Below, in pieces: positions 45,461 to 55,842 of a stretch of DNA of 64,000 nucleotides. The stretch is taken from NCBI RefSeq assembly GCF_001940455.1, contig NZ_MKQR01000007.1:679902-743901 (forward strand). The letters run 5' to 3'. Each line of letters begins with the position of its first letter. The first letter of the stretch is position 1. The translations under genes and the position numbers were made by a program. The DNA comes from Actinokineospora bangkokensis. Lineage in GTDB: Bacteria > Actinomycetota > Actinomycetes > Mycobacteriales > Pseudonocardiaceae. The notes beneath the pieces are model-generated. The model did not search any database and was not told the DNA's origin. It saw nothing but the letters and a program-made list of their open reading frames with translations.

Positions 45461-46047
45461 GCATGAAGCGCCTCGTGCTGGCGGTGGCCGTCCTCGCCGC
45501 CACCGCCGCCTGCAACACGCCCCTGTCGACCGCGCCGACGCCGTCGAGGACCGCCCCGATCCCCACGCCCGCGGGGTCGGCGGAGGAGACCGGCTCATCG
45601 GCACCGGAACCGTCGGAGTCATCGCAGTCGTCCGAACCGGAGCCGGGGTCGGACGAGGGCGGGTCCGCCGAGGGCATCCACGGGTGCGACGTCCTGGAGA
45701 AGGCCGACGCGGAGAAGTTGGCGGGCATCGCCGTCCAGGACGGGGTGGAGGGCCCGCTCACCGAGCCGTCCTGCACCTACACCTCGCCCCCGGACGGCCG
45801 CACCGCCCAGGTGGAGCTCTACCTCGGCGGCGGCGCCAAGAAGTTCCTCGACATCGACCGCGAGCTGGACCACGAGTTCGTGGACGTGCCCGGGATCGGG
45901 GACGAGGCCGTGCTGGAGGACAACACGCTGTTCTTCCGCGTCGGGTCGACGTGGGCGGCGCTGCGGTTGGTGCGGTTGGACAACGAGCCCGCCGACAACG
46001 CGCCCGGGTTGAAGGCGCTGGGCAAGAAGCTGGCCGGGCGTCTCTGA
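45457..46047 (+). CDS. Lipoprotein, DUF3558-like (2)
   Basis: 196 residues; start at MSMKRLV or two codons later (MKRLV). Lipobox TAAC, a long Ser/Thr/Glu/Pro linker (about 25-68), and a C-terminal domain with HGCDVLEKADAEKLAG and SCTYTSPPDG plus LFFRVGSTWAALRL. It shares the CDxLE...C pattern and overall layout with the preceding gene, implying duplication. ATGA overlap with its partner. A strong terminator follows. Confidence 0.78.
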   Translation: MSMKRLVLAVAVLAATAACNTPLSTAPTPSRTAPIPTPAGSAEETGSSAPEPSESSQSSEPEPGSDEGGSAEGIHGCDVLEKADAEKLAGIAVQDGVEGPLTEPSCTYTSPPDGRTAQVELYLGGGAKKFLDIDRELDHEFVDVPGIGDEAVLEDNTLFFRVGSTWAALRLVRLDNEPADNAPGLKALGKKLAGRL

Positions 46048-46105
46048 TCGGCCGAGGGTCTCCCCCGCGTGGGCGCGGGGTCCCACGAGGACACCGGCGG
46101 ACACG

Positions 46106-46143
46106 CCGGAGGGCGCGGACCCGTGCGGGTCCGCGCCCTCCGG
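46106..46143. terminator. Bidirectional terminator, lipoproteins / pgl
   Basis: Perfect 17-bp stem (46106-46122 with 46127-46143) and a 4-base loop GTGC, between convergent genes. Confidence 0.85.
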
Positions 46144-46156
46144 CGACTGCGCTGCG

Positions 46157-46879
46157 TCAGGACAGCTCAGCGGCGGCGTCCTCGTCGAGGAACCACACCG
46201 TCTCCTCGACCCCGCGCACCCCGGCGGCCGGGATGTCCACCTCGGACGCGCCACCCACCGCCGCGGCCACCGGACCGGCCTTGGCCGCCCCGGTCGTCAT
46301 CAGCCACGCCCGGCGGGCCTTGCGGGCCAGGGGCAGCGACAGGCTCACCCGCGTGGGCGGCGGCTTCGGGCAGTCCCGCACCGCCACCACCGGGTCGGTC
46401 GCGCGCACGGCGGGGGAGTCCGGGAACACCGACAGCGTGTGCCCCTCCTCGCCCACCCCGACCAGCAGCACGTCGAACACCGGGTCGGGGCCCAGCAGCT
46501 CGGCGTAGGCGCGGGCCGCCGCGTCCGGGTCGTCGCCGTGCACCCCGTCCGAGGGGGCCATCGGGTGCACCCGCGCCGGGTCGACCGGCACGTGGTCGAG
46601 CAGGGCGGCGCGGGCCTGGGTCTCGTTGCGCTCCGGGTCCCCGGCGGGCAGGAAGCGCTCGTCGCCCCAGTAGACGTCCACAGCGGACCAGTCCACCTCG
46701 GACGCCGCGGCCCGGACCGCCGCCAGGACCGCGGTGCCGGTGCGGCCACCGGTGAGGACCACCGACGCGGTGCCGCGGGCGGCCTGCGCCGCGGCCAGGG
46801 CCGCCAGCAGGCGGGCGGCCGCGGCCGCGGCGAGGTCCTCGGCGGCCGGGAAGACGGCGACCTCGGGTGCCGCGCTCAC
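46157..46879 (-). CDS. pgl: 6-phosphogluconolactonase
   Basis: 240 residues. Hydrolyses 6-phosphogluconolactone in the oxidative pentose phosphate pathway. Signature blocks: VVLTGGRTGTAVLAAV, VDVYWGDERFLPAGDPERNE (GDER phosphate site), and LLVGVGEEGHTLSVFP with the catalytic-region GEEGH. GTG start overlapping the opcA stop by 4 bases. Last gene of the leftward pgi-zwf-opcA-pgl operon, as in mycobacteria (devB). Confidence 0.95.
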   Translation of the reverse strand: MSAAPEVAVFPAAEDLAAAAAARLLAALAAAQAARGTASVVLTGGRTGTAVLAAVRAAASEVDWSAVDVYWGDERFLPAGDPERNETQARAALLDHVPVDPARVHPMAPSDGVHGDDPDAAARAYAELLGPDPVFDVLLVGVGEEGHTLSVFPDSPAVRATDPVVAVRDCPKPPPTRVSLSLPLARKARRAWLMTTGAAKAGPVAAAVGGASEVDIPAAGVRGVEETVWFLDEDAAAELS

Positions 46880-48048
46880 TTGGCCGCCGCCGCCCGCGTC
46901 CTGGGCCGGGTGGTGGCGGCCTTGCGCGGCGCCTTGCCCTCGGCCTTGGCGTCCGCCTTGGGCTTGGGGTCGGCCTTGGCCGCGGGCGTGGCGCCCGCCT
47001 CCTGGGCGGCGCCGCCCTCGGTCTTCTTGGCCTTGGCGACCTGGGCGGCGCGCGCGGCCGACAGGGTGGGCGCCTGGGCGGCCACGTCGGCGGTGCGCTC
47101 GGGGTCCGGGCGGGTGCGCGCCGAGGCGCGCGACCGCACGATCTTGCCCAGGCCCTTGAGGGTGTCCTCGTAGATCTCGTCCGGGTCCAGCCTGCGCAGC
47201 TCCTCGGTGAGGCAGTCGCGCACCTCGCGGCGCTGCAGGGCCACCCGGCGGGCGGGCTGGCCCGGCTGGGTCAGCGTGCCCACCCGCCCGTCCGGGCGGG
47301 TCAGCTCGATCGGCCCGGACTTGCGCTCCAGCACCACCGAGATGATGCCCTCGCCGTCGGTGGCCTTGATCCGCTTCACCGGCACCCGCAGCGTCGCGGC
47401 CAGCCAGCCCGCCAGCAGGTCGGTCGAGGGCGAGTCGCCCTCGCCGGTGACTGCGGCGCCGGTGACCTTCTCGTGCGGGGGCAGGTCCAGCGACGCGGCC
47501 AGCACCGCCCGCCAGAGGGTGAGCCGGGTCCAGGCCAGGTCGGTGTCGCCGTCGGTGTAGTACCGCTGGCGCACCTCCAGGGCCTTGATCGGGTTCTTGT
47601 CGGTGGCCGAGTCGGTGATCCGGCGCTGGGCCAGCCGCCCCACCGGGTCCTCGGCGGGCTTGGCGGGCGCCTCGAACGGCCACCACGCCACCACCGGCGC
47701 GTCCGGCAGCAGCAGCGGGATCACGCAGCTGGCGCCCTCGTCGGCCAGCGCGCCGTAGAGCCGCAGCACGACCACCTCGGAGGCACCGGCGTCGCCGCCG
47801 ACGCGGATCTGGGCGTCGAGCCGGGCCGCGGCCCGCTTGGCCCCGCGCGCCACCACGATCACCCGGCACGGGTGCTCGCGGCTGGCGTCGTTGGCCGCGT
47901 CGATGGCCTCCTCGGTGCGCTCGCCGTCGTCGGTGACGATCACCAGCGTGAGCACCCGGCCCAGGGTGGTCGCCCCGCCCTGCTCGCGCACGTGCACCAG
48001 CTTGGAGTTGACCTTCGAGGTCGTGGTGTTGGGAAGGTCGATGATCAC
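46876..48048 (-). CDS. opcA: Glucose-6-phosphate dehydrogenase assembly protein OpcA
   Basis: 390 residues. Core matches OpcA: VTDDGERTEEAIDAANDASR, VIPLLLPDAPVVAWWPFEAP and TDSATDKNPIKALEVRQRYY. OpcA is an allosteric partner needed for full activity of G6PDH in cyanobacteria and actinobacteria. The last 60 or so residues are a Lys/Ala/Pro-rich tail (KADPKPKADAKAEGKAPRKA) likely unstructured; similar tails vary among actinomycetes. GTG start overlaps the zwf stop by 4 bases. Confidence 0.95.
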   Translation of the reverse strand: MIIDLPNTTTSKVNSKLVHVREQGGATTLGRVLTLVIVTDDGERTEEAIDAANDASREHPCRVIVVARGAKRAAARLDAQIRVGGDAGASEVVVLRLYGALADEGASCVIPLLLPDAPVVAWWPFEAPAKPAEDPVGRLAQRRITDSATDKNPIKALEVRQRYYTDGDTDLAWTRLTLWRAVLAASLDLPPHEKVTGAAVTGEGDSPSTDLLAGWLAATLRVPVKRIKATDGEGIISVVLERKSGPIELTRPDGRVGTLTQPGQPARRVALQRREVRDCLTEELRRLDPDEIYEDTLKGLGKIVRSRASARTRPDPERTADVAAQAPTLSAARAAQVAKAKKTEGGAAQEAGATPAAKADPKPKADAKAEGKAPRKAATTRPRTRAAAAK

Positions 48049-49577
48049 GGCCGCCTCCACTGCCTGCCGTCGCGGGCCAGCATCTTGTCCGCCGAGTCCG
48101 GGCCCCAGGTGCCCGCCGGGTAGCTGTCCGGGGTGCCGTTGGCCGCCCAGTGCTTGAGCACCGGGTCGAGGATCTCCCAGCTCAGCTCGACCTCCTTGTT
48201 CACCGGGAACAGCGAGGGCTCGCCGAGCAGCACGTCGAGGATCAGCCGCTCGTAGGCCTCCGGGGAGGCCTCGGTGAAGGAGTGGCCGTAGGAGAAGTCC
48301 ATGGACACGTCCCGGACCTCCATGGAGTTGCCCGGCACCTTCGAGCCGAACCGCAGGGTCACGCCCTCGTCCGGCTGCACCCGCACCACCAGGGCGTTCT
48401 GCCCCAGCTCCTCGGTGGAGGTGTCGTCGAAGGGCAGGTGCGGGGCGCGCTTGAACACCACGGCGATCTCGGTGACCCGGCGGCCCAGCCGCTTGCCGGT
48501 GCGCAGGTAGAACGGCACCCCGGCCCAGCGGCGGGTGTTGACCTGGAGGGTGATCGCGGCGTACGTCTCGGTGATGGAGTCCTTGGCGAAGCCCTCCTCC
48601 TGGAGCAGGCCGGGCACCTTCTGCCCGCCCTGCCAGCCGCCCGCGTACTGCCCGCGCGCGGTGGTCTCGCCGTAGGGCTCCACCGCCCTGGTCGCCTCCA
48701 GCACCTTGATCTTCTCGGTGCGCAGGGCGTGCGGGCGGAAGGAGACCGGCTCCTCCATCGCGGTGAGGGCGAGCAGCTGCAGCAGGTGGTTCTGGATGAC
48801 GTCGCGGGCGGCGCCGATGCCGTCGTAGTAGCCCGCGCGCCCGCCGAGGCCGATGTCCTCGGCCATGGTGATCTGCACGTGGTCGACGTAGTTGGCGTTC
48901 CAGATCGGCTCGAACAGCTGGTTGGCGAAGCGCAGCGCCAGCAGGTTCTGCACCGTCTCCTTGCCGAGGTAGTGGTCGATGCGGAACACCGACTCCTCGG
49001 GGAAGACCGCGTTGACGACCTTGTTCAGCTGCCGGGCGCTGGCCAGGTCGTGCCCGAACGGCTTCTCGATGACCACCCGGCGCCACTCGCCGTCGGTGCT
49101 GGCGTTGGCCAGGCCGGAGCGGGCGAGCTGCTTGGTGACCACCGGGAACGCCCCCGGCGGGATCGACAGGTAGAAGGCGTGGTTGCCCGAGGTGCCGCGC
49201 AGCTCGTCGAGCTCGCGCACCGTCTCGGCCAGCTTGTCGAACGCCGCGTCGTCGTCGAACGAGCCCTGCACGAACCGGAAGCCCTCGGCCAGCCGGTCCC
49301 ACACCGACTCGCGGAACGGGGTGCGCGCGTGCTGCTTGACCGCCTCGTAGACGACCTGGCCGAAGTCCTGGTCGGCCCAGTCGCGGCGGGCGAAGCCGAC
49401 CAGGGAGAAGCCCGGCGGCAGCAGGCCGCGGTTGGCCAGGTCGTAGATGGCGGGCATGAGCTTCTTGCGCGACAGGTCACCGGTCACGCCGAAGATCACC
49501 AGGCCGCACGGGCCCGCGATGCGCGGCAGCCGCTTGTCCCGCTCGTCGCGCAGCGGGTTGGTCCAGCGGGTGCTCAC
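48045..49577 (-). CDS. zwf: Glucose-6-phosphate 1-dehydrogenase
   Basis: 510 residues, full length. First oxidative step of the pentose phosphate pathway. NADP-binding IFGVTGDLSRKKLMPA, the active-site RIDHYLGKETVQ with substrate His/Lys, and EKPFGHD. GTG start overlaps the pgi stop by 4 bases. Operon with opcA allows co-expression of enzyme and activator. No anomaly. Confidence 0.97.
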   Translation of the reverse strand: MSTRWTNPLRDERDKRLPRIAGPCGLVIFGVTGDLSRKKLMPAIYDLANRGLLPPGFSLVGFARRDWADQDFGQVVYEAVKQHARTPFRESVWDRLAEGFRFVQGSFDDDAAFDKLAETVRELDELRGTSGNHAFYLSIPPGAFPVVTKQLARSGLANASTDGEWRRVVIEKPFGHDLASARQLNKVVNAVFPEESVFRIDHYLGKETVQNLLALRFANQLFEPIWNANYVDHVQITMAEDIGLGGRAGYYDGIGAARDVIQNHLLQLLALTAMEEPVSFRPHALRTEKIKVLEATRAVEPYGETTARGQYAGGWQGGQKVPGLLQEEGFAKDSITETYAAITLQVNTRRWAGVPFYLRTGKRLGRRVTEIAVVFKRAPHLPFDDTSTEELGQNALVVRVQPDEGVTLRFGSKVPGNSMEVRDVSMDFSYGHSFTEASPEAYERLILDVLLGEPSLFPVNKEVELSWEILDPVLKHWAANGTPDSYPAGTWGPDSADKMLARDGRQWRRP

Positions 49578-51202
49578 CCGGCCACCTCCGCGAGCGCGTT
49601 CACCAGCTGGGCCAGGCCCGCGGCGCGGTCGGTGAAGTGCAGCCGCAGCACCGGTCGGCCGTGGTCGACGAGGACCTGGCCGTCGCCGAGCGCCTGGGCG
49701 TGCTGGAGCACCCCGAGGGTGTACGGGCGGTCGGGCACGTCGAGGTCCTGCTCCACCGCGCCGGTGATCTGCAGGAACACGCCGTTCTGGTGCCCGCCCT
49801 TGTGGTACTGCCCGGTCGAGTGCAGGAACCGCGGCCCCCACCCGAAGGTGGTCTGGAGGCCGGACTTGCGCGCGATCTCGGGGCGCAGCACCACCGCGGA
49901 GGCGTCGTCCAGCCGGTCGAGGTAGGCCTGCACGGCGACGTAGCCGTGCGCGGGGGCGGCGGCCAGCAGCGCGTGCAGCGCGCCCGCGACGGTGGTGGTG
50001 CCCTCGGGCAGCAGCCCCTCGGAGGCGTGGACCTCCACGGCGCCGTCGGTGACCGCCGGGGTGTCCGGGGTGTCGTCGCCCGCGGAGTCGAGCAGCTTGC
50101 GCGCGGCGGCCTTGGCGGCCTCCACGTCCGGCTGGTCGAACGGGTTGATCCCGAGCAGCCGCCCGGCGACCGCGGTGGCGTACTCCCAGGTGAGCATGAG
50201 CCCGCCCAGGGTGCCCTCGGTGGCGATGCGGGCGGTGCCGACCGCCGGGCCCACGGCCACGGTGGTGGCGTCGGTGCCCGCGTCGGCGAAGCCCGGGGCG
50301 TCGGAGTCCTCGACCACCACCGGCAGCAGCCCGGTGCCCTGCTTGCCGGTGGACTCGGCCACCAGCTGCTCCACCCAGTCGCCGAAGCCCTTGATGCCCG
50401 AGCCGGTGTCGGCGAGCACGACCTTCTCCGCGCCGCGCGCGTGCGCCGCGCCGAGGGCGGCGCCGAGCAGCAGGCCGGGGTTGGCCTCGTCGTCGGCCTT
50501 GAGCACCTCGGCGGCCGCGGCGGCCTCGTCGAGCAGCCCGGCCACGTCGGCCCCGGCGAGCCCGGCGGGCACCAGGCCGAAGGCGGTCAGCGCGGAGTAG
50601 CGGCCGCCGACGTGCGGGTCGGCCTGGAACACCCGGCGGTACCCGGCCTCCACCGAGGACTTCTCCAGCGGCGAGCCGGGGTCGGTGACGACCACGATGC
50701 GCGCGGCGGCGTCGATGCCCGCGTCGGTGAACGCCTTCTCGAAGACCCGCCGGTGGCTGTCGGTCTCCACAGTGGACCCGGACTTCGACGACACGACGAT
50801 GACGGTGCGCTCCAGGTCGCCCGCGAGGGCGTCGGCGACCTGGCCGGGGTCGGTGGTGTCCAGCACCACCAGCGGCACGGCGGCGGTGTTGGCGATGACC
50901 TCGGGCGCCAGCGACGAGCCCCCCATGCCCGCCAGCACCACCCGGTCGACGCCCTCGGCGCGCAGCTCCGCCCGCAGCGCGTCGATCTCGGCCAGCAGCG
51001 GTCGGGAGGACTCGGCCAGCGTGGTCCACGACAGCCGGATCGCGGACTCGGACTCCGCCTCGGGCCCCCAGAGCGTGGGGTCCTGCGCGGTGAGCTTGGA
51101 CGCCACCTGGTCGGCGACGAGTCCGGACACCAGCGGGGCCGCCTCCTCGGCGAGCCGCTGGTCGATCAGGGTTACTGCGACATCTCCGGGATGCTCTGCC
51201 AT
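49574..51202 (-). CDS. pgi: Glucose-6-phosphate isomerase
   Basis: 542 residues. Interconverts glucose 6-phosphate and fructose 6-phosphate. Two SIS-like domains: VVLAGMGGSSLAPEV and VIVVSSKSGSTVETDSH bind the sugar phosphate, with VLADTGSGIKGFGDWVEQL and HKGGHQNGVFLQITG toward the C-terminus. It belongs to the tal-adjacent type found with zwf-opcA. ATG start with an AGGGGAGAGGG-like site 13 bases upstream. Separated from tal by a terminator hairpin. Confidence 0.93.
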   Translation of the reverse strand: MAEHPGDVAVTLIDQRLAEEAAPLVSGLVADQVASKLTAQDPTLWGPEAESESAIRLSWTTLAESSRPLLAEIDALRAELRAEGVDRVVLAGMGGSSLAPEVIANTAAVPLVVLDTTDPGQVADALAGDLERTVIVVSSKSGSTVETDSHRRVFEKAFTDAGIDAAARIVVVTDPGSPLEKSSVEAGYRRVFQADPHVGGRYSALTAFGLVPAGLAGADVAGLLDEAAAAAEVLKADDEANPGLLLGAALGAAHARGAEKVVLADTGSGIKGFGDWVEQLVAESTGKQGTGLLPVVVEDSDAPGFADAGTDATTVAVGPAVGTARIATEGTLGGLMLTWEYATAVAGRLLGINPFDQPDVEAAKAAARKLLDSAGDDTPDTPAVTDGAVEVHASEGLLPEGTTTVAGALHALLAAAPAHGYVAVQAYLDRLDDASAVVLRPEIARKSGLQTTFGWGPRFLHSTGQYHKGGHQNGVFLQITGAVEQDLDVPDRPYTLGVLQHAQALGDGQVLVDHGRPVLRLHFTDRAAGLAQLVNALAEVAG

Positions 51203-51242
51203 TGCGGCGCCAGCCCTCTCCCCTTGGTTCGTCCCTGGTGTG

Positions 51243-51273
51243 CCGGGGGCGGGCCGGGCGGGCCCGCCCCCGG
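51243..51273 (-). terminator. Terminator between tal and pgi
   Basis: Perfect 13-bp stem (51243-51255 with 51261-51273), 5-base loop, directly downstream of tal in its reading direction; implies separate transcription of tkt-tal and pgi-zwf-opcA-pgl, at least partly. Confidence 0.7.
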
Positions 51274-51278
51274 GTCGT

Positions 51279-52385
51279 TCACTTCGCGTTCGCGAGCTGT
51301 CCCTTGACGGAGTCGAGCAGCTCGTCCCAGCTCTTCTCGAACTTCTCCACGCCCTCGTTCTCCAGGGTCAGGTACACGTCGTCGACGTCGATGCCGACCG
51401 AGGACAGCTTCGCGTAGACCTCACCGGCCTCCTGCGCGGTGCCGGTGACCTTGTCACCCGCGATCTTGCCGTGGTCGGCCACCGCGCGCAGCGTCTTCTC
51501 CGGCATCGTGTTCACCGTGTCGGCCACGACCAGCTGGTCGACGTACATCGTGTCCGAGTAGTCCGGGTTCTTGACCCCGGTGGAGGCCCACAGGGGACGC
51601 TGCTTGCGCGCCCCCGCCGCGGCCAGCGCCTCCCAGCGCTCGCCGGCGAAGGTCTCCTCGAACGCGGCGTAGGCCAGCCGGGCGTTGGCCACCGCGGCCT
51701 GCCCGCGCAGCGCCAGCGCCTCCGGCGAGCCGATGGCCTCCAGCCGCTTGTCGACCTCGCTGTCCACCCGGGACACGAAGAACGACGCGACCGAGTGGAT
51801 GTCGGCCAGCGCGTGCCCGTTGGCCTTGGCCTGCTCCAGGCCCTCCAGGTAGGCGTCCATGACCGCCCGGTAGCGCTCGACGGAGAAGATCAGCGTCACG
51901 TTCACGCTGATGCCCTCGGCCAGGGTCCTGGTGATCGCGGGCAGGCCCTCGACCGTCGCCGGGATCTTGACCAGCAGGTTCGGCCGGTCGACGGTCTTCC
52001 ACAGGTCGGCGGCCTCGGCCGCGGTGGCCTCGGTGTCCTTGGCCAGCGCGGGGCTGACCTCGATCGACACCCGGCCGTCGACGCCGTCGGTGGCGGCGTG
52101 CACGTCGCGGAACAGGTCGCAGGCGTTGCGCACGTCGGTGGTGGTCAGCTCGCGCACGGCCTGCTCCAGGCTCGCGCCGCGGGCGGCCAGCTCGCGCACC
52201 TGCGGGTCGTAGGCCTCGCCGTCGGCCAGCGCCCCGGCGAAGATCGTCGGGTTGGTGGTGACGCCGACGACGTGGTCGTCGCGGATCAGCCCGGCCAGGT
52301 TGCCCGAGTCCAGCCGCTCGCGGGACAGGTCGTCCAGCCAGATCGACACACCCGCGTCGGACAGGTCCTTGAGGTTGTCGGCCAT
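51279..52385 (-). CDS. tal: Transaldolase
   Basis: 368 residues, typical of actinobacterial transaldolase. Schiff-base lysine in [30 protein letters not shown] near the N-terminus, and [20 protein letters not shown]. Exchanges three-carbon units between sedoheptulose 7-phosphate and glyceraldehyde 3-phosphate. ATG overlaps the tkt stop by one base (TGATG), so it is coupled to transketolase. Confidence 0.97.
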   Translation of the reverse strand: MADNLKDLSDAGVSIWLDDLSRERLDSGNLAGLIRDDHVVGVTTNPTIFAGALADGEAYDPQVRELAARGASLEQAVRELTTTDVRNACDLFRDVHAATDGVDGRVSIEVSPALAKDTEATAAEAADLWKTVDRPNLLVKIPATVEGLPAITRTLAEGISVNVTLIFSVERYRAVMDAYLEGLEQAKANGHALADIHSVASFFVSRVDSEVDKRLEAIGSPEALALRGQAAVANARLAYAAFEETFAGERWEALAAAGARKQRPLWASTGVKNPDYSDTMYVDQLVVADTVNTMPEKTLRAVADHGKIAGDKVTGTAQEAGEVYAKLSSVGIDVDDVYLTLENEGVEKFEKSWDELLDSVKGQLANAK

Positions 52386-54499
52386 CAGTTGCCTCCAGTG
52401 GCTTCGGCGGAGCGGCGGGCCGCGGCGACCACGGCCTCGGTGGTGAGCCCGAACTCGCGGAACAGGGTCTGGTAGTCGGCCGAGGCGCCGAAGTGCTCGA
52501 TCGAGACGACCTCGCCGGTGTCGCCGACGAAGCGGTGCCACGGCATCGCGATGCCCGCCTCGACGGCCACCCGCGCGGTGCCCGCGGGCAGCACGGACGC
52601 GCGGTAGTCGGCGTCCTGGGCGTCGAACCACTCGATCGAGGGCATCGACACGACCCGGGTGGGCACGCCGTCGGCCTCCAGCACCTTCTGCGCCTCGACG
52701 GCGATCTGGAGCTCGGAGCCGGTGCCGATGAGCACCACGCGCGGCGCGCCGTCGCTGGCGTCGGACAGCACGTAGCCGCCCTTGGCCACGCCGTCGGCGG
52801 CCAGCTCCTTCGTGCCCTCCAGCACCGGCAGGTTCTGCCGGGTCAGCGCCAGGCCGACCGGCTGGTCGTGCTGGGACAGGATCGCCTTCCACGCCGCGGC
52901 GGTCTCGTTGGCGTCGCCGGGGCGCAGCACCACCAGGTTCGGGATGGCGCGCAGCGCGGCCAGGTGCTCGACCGGCTGGTGGGTCGGGCCGTCCTCGCCG
53001 AGGCCGATCGAGTCGTGCGTCCAGACGTAGGTGACCGGCAGGCCCATCAGCGCCGCCAGCCGCACCGGGGGCCGCATGTAGTCGGAGAACACCAGGAAGG
53101 TGCCGCCGTACGGGCGGGTCGGGCCGTGCAGCACGATGCCGTTGAGGATCGAGCCCATGGCGTGCTCGCGGACGCCGAAGTGCAGCGTGCGGCCGTAGGG
53201 GGTGGCGTCCCAGTGCTTGGTGGCCGCCCCGGCCGGGCCGAAGGAGTCCGCGCCCTTGATGGTGGTGTTGTTCGACTCGGCCAAGTCGGCCGAACCGCCC
53301 CACAGCTCCGGCAGCACCGGGCCCAGGGCGTTGAGCACCTCGCCGGAGGCCTTGCGGGTCGCCACGCCCTTGGGGTCGGGGTCCCAGCTGGGCAGCGCCT
53401 CGTCGAAGCCCTCGGGCAGGGTGTAGGAGCCGGCCCGGTCGAGCAGCGCCTTGCGCTCGGGGTTGGCCGCGGCCCAGGCGTCGAAGGTCCGCTGCCAGGC
53501 CTCGTGCGCGGCCTTGCCCCGGTCGAGGGCCTGGCGGGTGTGCTTGATCACCTCGTCGGAGACCTCGAAGGTCTGCTCCGGGTCGAAGCCCAGGATCCGC
53601 TTGACCGCGGCGACCTCGTCCTCGCCCAGCGCGGCGCCGTGCGCCTTGCCGGTGTTCATCAGGTTCGGCGCGGGGAAGCCGATGATGGTGCGCAGCAGGA
53701 TGAACGAGGGCTTGTCGGTGACGGCCTTGGCCGCCTCGATCGCGGCCAGGATGCCGGTGACGTTCTCGCCGCCCTCGACGACCTGCACGTGCCAGCCGTA
53801 GGCCTCGTAGCGGGCCGCGGTGTCCTCCGACAGGGCGATCGTGGTGTCGTCCTCGATGGAGATCTTGTTGTCGTCGTAGAAGACGACCAGGTTCCCCAGC
53901 TCCTGGCGGCCCGCCAGCGAGGACGCCTCGGAGGTCACGCCCTCCTCGATGTCGCCGTCGGAGGCGATCACGTAGACGAAGTGGTCGAAGGCCGACTCGC
54001 CCGGCGCGGCGTCCGGGTCGAACAGGCCGCGCTCGCGGCGGGCGGCCATCGCCATGCCCACCGCCGAGGCCAGGCCCTGCCCCAGCGGGCCGGTGGTGAT
54101 CTCCACGCCCTTGGTGTGCCCGTGCTCGGGGTGGCCGGGGGTCAGCGAGCCCCAGGTGCGCAGCGCCTTGAGGTCGTCGAGCTCCAGGCCGAAGCCCGCC
54201 AGGTACAGCTGGATGTACTGGGTGAGGCTGGAGTGGCCCGCCGAGAGCACGAACCGGTCGCGGCCGATCCAGTCCGGGTCGGCCGGGTCGTGGCGCAGGA
54301 CCCGCTGGTAGAGGGTGTAGGCGAGCGGGGCCAGGCTCATCGCGGTGCCGGGGTGGCCGTTGCCCACCTTCTGCACCGCGTCGGCCGCGAGGACGCGGAC
54401 CGTGTCCACGGCCCGCTTGTCGAGGTCGGTCCAGTCGTCCGGCACGGACGCCTGGGTGAGGGTGGACACGTCGCTGGGCACTTCGCTGCTGACGGACAC
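52385..54499 (-). CDS. tkt: Transketolase
   Basis: 704 residues from GTG ([14 protein letters not shown]), preceded by GGGAG; an ATG 19 codons upstream (MRKTGRHD) and an inner GTG (MSTLTQ) are alternatives, and alignment to family N-termini favours the shorter forms. TPP site [16 protein letters not shown] ... [22 protein letters not shown], and pyrimidine-domain [10 protein letters not shown] with FGVREHAMG. Transfers two-carbon units in the pentose phosphate pathway. First gene of tkt-tal; divergent from ctaB. Confidence 0.96.
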   Translation of the reverse strand: MSVSSEVPSDVSTLTQASVPDDWTDLDKRAVDTVRVLAADAVQKVGNGHPGTAMSLAPLAYTLYQRVLRHDPADPDWIGRDRFVLSAGHSSLTQYIQLYLAGFGLELDDLKALRTWGSLTPGHPEHGHTKGVEITTGPLGQGLASAVGMAMAARRERGLFDPDAAPGESAFDHFVYVIASDGDIEEGVTSEASSLAGRQELGNLVVFYDDNKISIEDDTTIALSEDTAARYEAYGWHVQVVEGGENVTGILAAIEAAKAVTDKPSFILLRTIIGFPAPNLMNTGKAHGAALGEDEVAAVKRILGFDPEQTFEVSDEVIKHTRQALDRGKAAHEAWQRTFDAWAAANPERKALLDRAGSYTLPEGFDEALPSWDPDPKGVATRKASGEVLNALGPVLPELWGGSADLAESNNTTIKGADSFGPAGAATKHWDATPYGRTLHFGVREHAMGSILNGIVLHGPTRPYGGTFLVFSDYMRPPVRLAALMGLPVTYVWTHDSIGLGEDGPTHQPVEHLAALRAIPNLVVLRPGDANETAAAWKAILSQHDQPVGLALTRQNLPVLEGTKELAADGVAKGGYVLSDASDGAPRVVLIGTGSELQIAVEAQKVLEADGVPTRVVSMPSIEWFDAQDADYRASVLPAGTARVAVEAGIAMPWHRFVGDTGEVVSIEHFGASADYQTLFREFGLTTEAVVAAARRSAEATGGN

Positions 54500-54818
54500 G
54501 GACTTCGGCTCCCACTTCCACTGTCTCGGCGGGTCGTGGCGCCCAGTCTTCCGCATCGGGTTCTAGATCGATCCCGCAGGCGGGTGACAAGGTTCGACCC
54601 GCAGTTCATCCCTGGTCCACGAGCCAGCGTAGTCCGCGCGGCCGTCCCGTGTGATCTCCGACCGATCGCGCGCCGCACCGGCCCACCCGGCAGGGGTACC
54701 CGGGGAGCGCGCGGTTAACATCCCTGTGGTGCCGGGGCCGTCGCCCCGGTGCGGCCGCGGCCCGCGGTGACCGGCGTCTCAGCAGGTCGCGGCGGGTACC
54801 CACCACCAGAGGAGCGCG
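54500..54818. promoter_or_regulatory. Divergent promoter region, tkt / ctaB
   Basis: A 319-base gap. For ctaB, TAACAT at 54716-54721 is a likely -10 box, giving a leader of about 90 bases that contains a GC-rich hairpin (GGGGCC/GGCCCC-type) near 54735. For tkt, TTGTCA (complement of about 54585-54590) and TCTAGA lie at promoter-like spacing near 54565. No gene seen. Confidence 0.45.
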
Positions 54819-55769
54819 ATGTCGTCGGTGACCCCCGTGCCCGTTGACGCGCACGCGCCCTCGACGCCACCGCGCACGCCGCTGTCGGTGCTCAAGGCCT
54901 ACGTGGCGCTGACCAAGCCGCGGATCATCGAGCTGCTGCTGGTCACCACCGTCCCGGCGATGATGCTCGCCGCGCGCGGCATCCCCTCGCCGTGGCTGGT
55001 GCTCACCACCCTGGTCGGCGGCTCCATGGCCGCGGGCTCGGCCAACGCCCTCAACTGCGTGGTCGACGCCGACATCGACGCCGTGATGAAGCGCACCAGG
55101 TCCCGCCCGCTGGCCCAGCACACCGTGCCCACCCGCTCGGCGCTGGTCTTCGGCCTCGTGCTCGGCGTGCTGTCCTTCGCCTGGCTCTGGGCCACCACGA
55201 ACCTGCTGGCCGCGGCCATGGCCGTCGGCGCGATCCTGTTCTACGTCCTCGTCTACACGATGATCCTCAAGCGCCGCACCGCCCAGAACATCGTCTGGGG
55301 CGGCGCCGCGGGCTGCATGCCGGTCGTCATCGGCTGGTCGGCCGTCACCGGCGACGTGGGCTGGCCCGCCCTGGTCATGTTCGGCGTGATCTTCTTCTGG
55401 ACCCCGCCGCACTTCTGGGCCCTGGCCATGAAGTTCCGCGACGACTACGCCAAGGCGGGCGTCCCCATGCTCCCCGTCGTGGCCACCCCCCAGCAGGTCG
55501 CCAAGCAGATCGTCGTCTACTCCTGGGTCATGGTCGCCTGGACCCTCCTGCTCGTCCCCGCGACCGGCTGGGTCTACACCGCCTTCGCCGCCCTCGCGGG
55601 CCTGTGGTTCCTCGTCTTCGCCCACCGCCTCAACGCCGCGGTCCGCAAGGGCGAGCCGAACAACCCGATGACGCTGTTCCACCTCAGCAACAGCTACCTC
55701 ACCCTCGTCTTCGTCGCCCTCGCGGTCGACTCCGCCCTCTCCCTGCCCGTCCTCGGCTGGCCCTTCTAG
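54819..55769 (+). CDS. ctaB: Heme o synthase (protoheme IX farnesyltransferase)
   Basis: 316 residues. UbiA-family prenyltransferase with about 9 membrane helices. The first Asp-rich motif is [20 protein letters not shown] and the second region [16 protein letters not shown]. It adds a farnesyl group to heme b as the first step toward heme a for cytochrome c oxidase; ctaA, the second step, lies about 6 kb downstream. ATG start with AGGAG upstream. Confidence 0.96.
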   Translation: MSSVTPVPVDAHAPSTPPRTPLSVLKAYVALTKPRIIELLLVTTVPAMMLAARGIPSPWLVLTTLVGGSMAAGSANALNCVVDADIDAVMKRTRSRPLAQHTVPTRSALVFGLVLGVLSFAWLWATTNLLAAAMAVGAILFYVLVYTMILKRRTAQNIVWGGAAGCMPVVIGWSAVTGDVGWPALVMFGVIFFWTPPHFWALAMKFRDDYAKAGVPMLPVVATPQQVAKQIVVYSWVMVAWTLLLVPATGWVYTAFAALAGLWFLVFAHRLNAAVRKGEPNNPMTLFHLSNSYLTLVFVALAVDSALSLPVLGWPF

Positions 55770-55790
55770 CCGCGGCCGGTCACCCGCCCC

Positions 55791-55825
55791 GACCGGGGGT
55801 CACCCGCCCAGGGTGACCCCCGGTC
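55791..55825. terminator. Bidirectional terminator, ctaB / HNH gene
   Basis: Perfect 15-bp stem (55791-55805 with 55811-55825), 5-base loop GCCCA, between convergent stops. Confidence 0.8.
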
Positions 55826-55842
55826 GCGCGTCCGGGGCCCGC

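Noticed and set aside
52493..54718. 741-residue frame antisense to transketolase
   Set aside because: Shadow of tkt; repetitive Arg/Val/His composition and no ribosome site.
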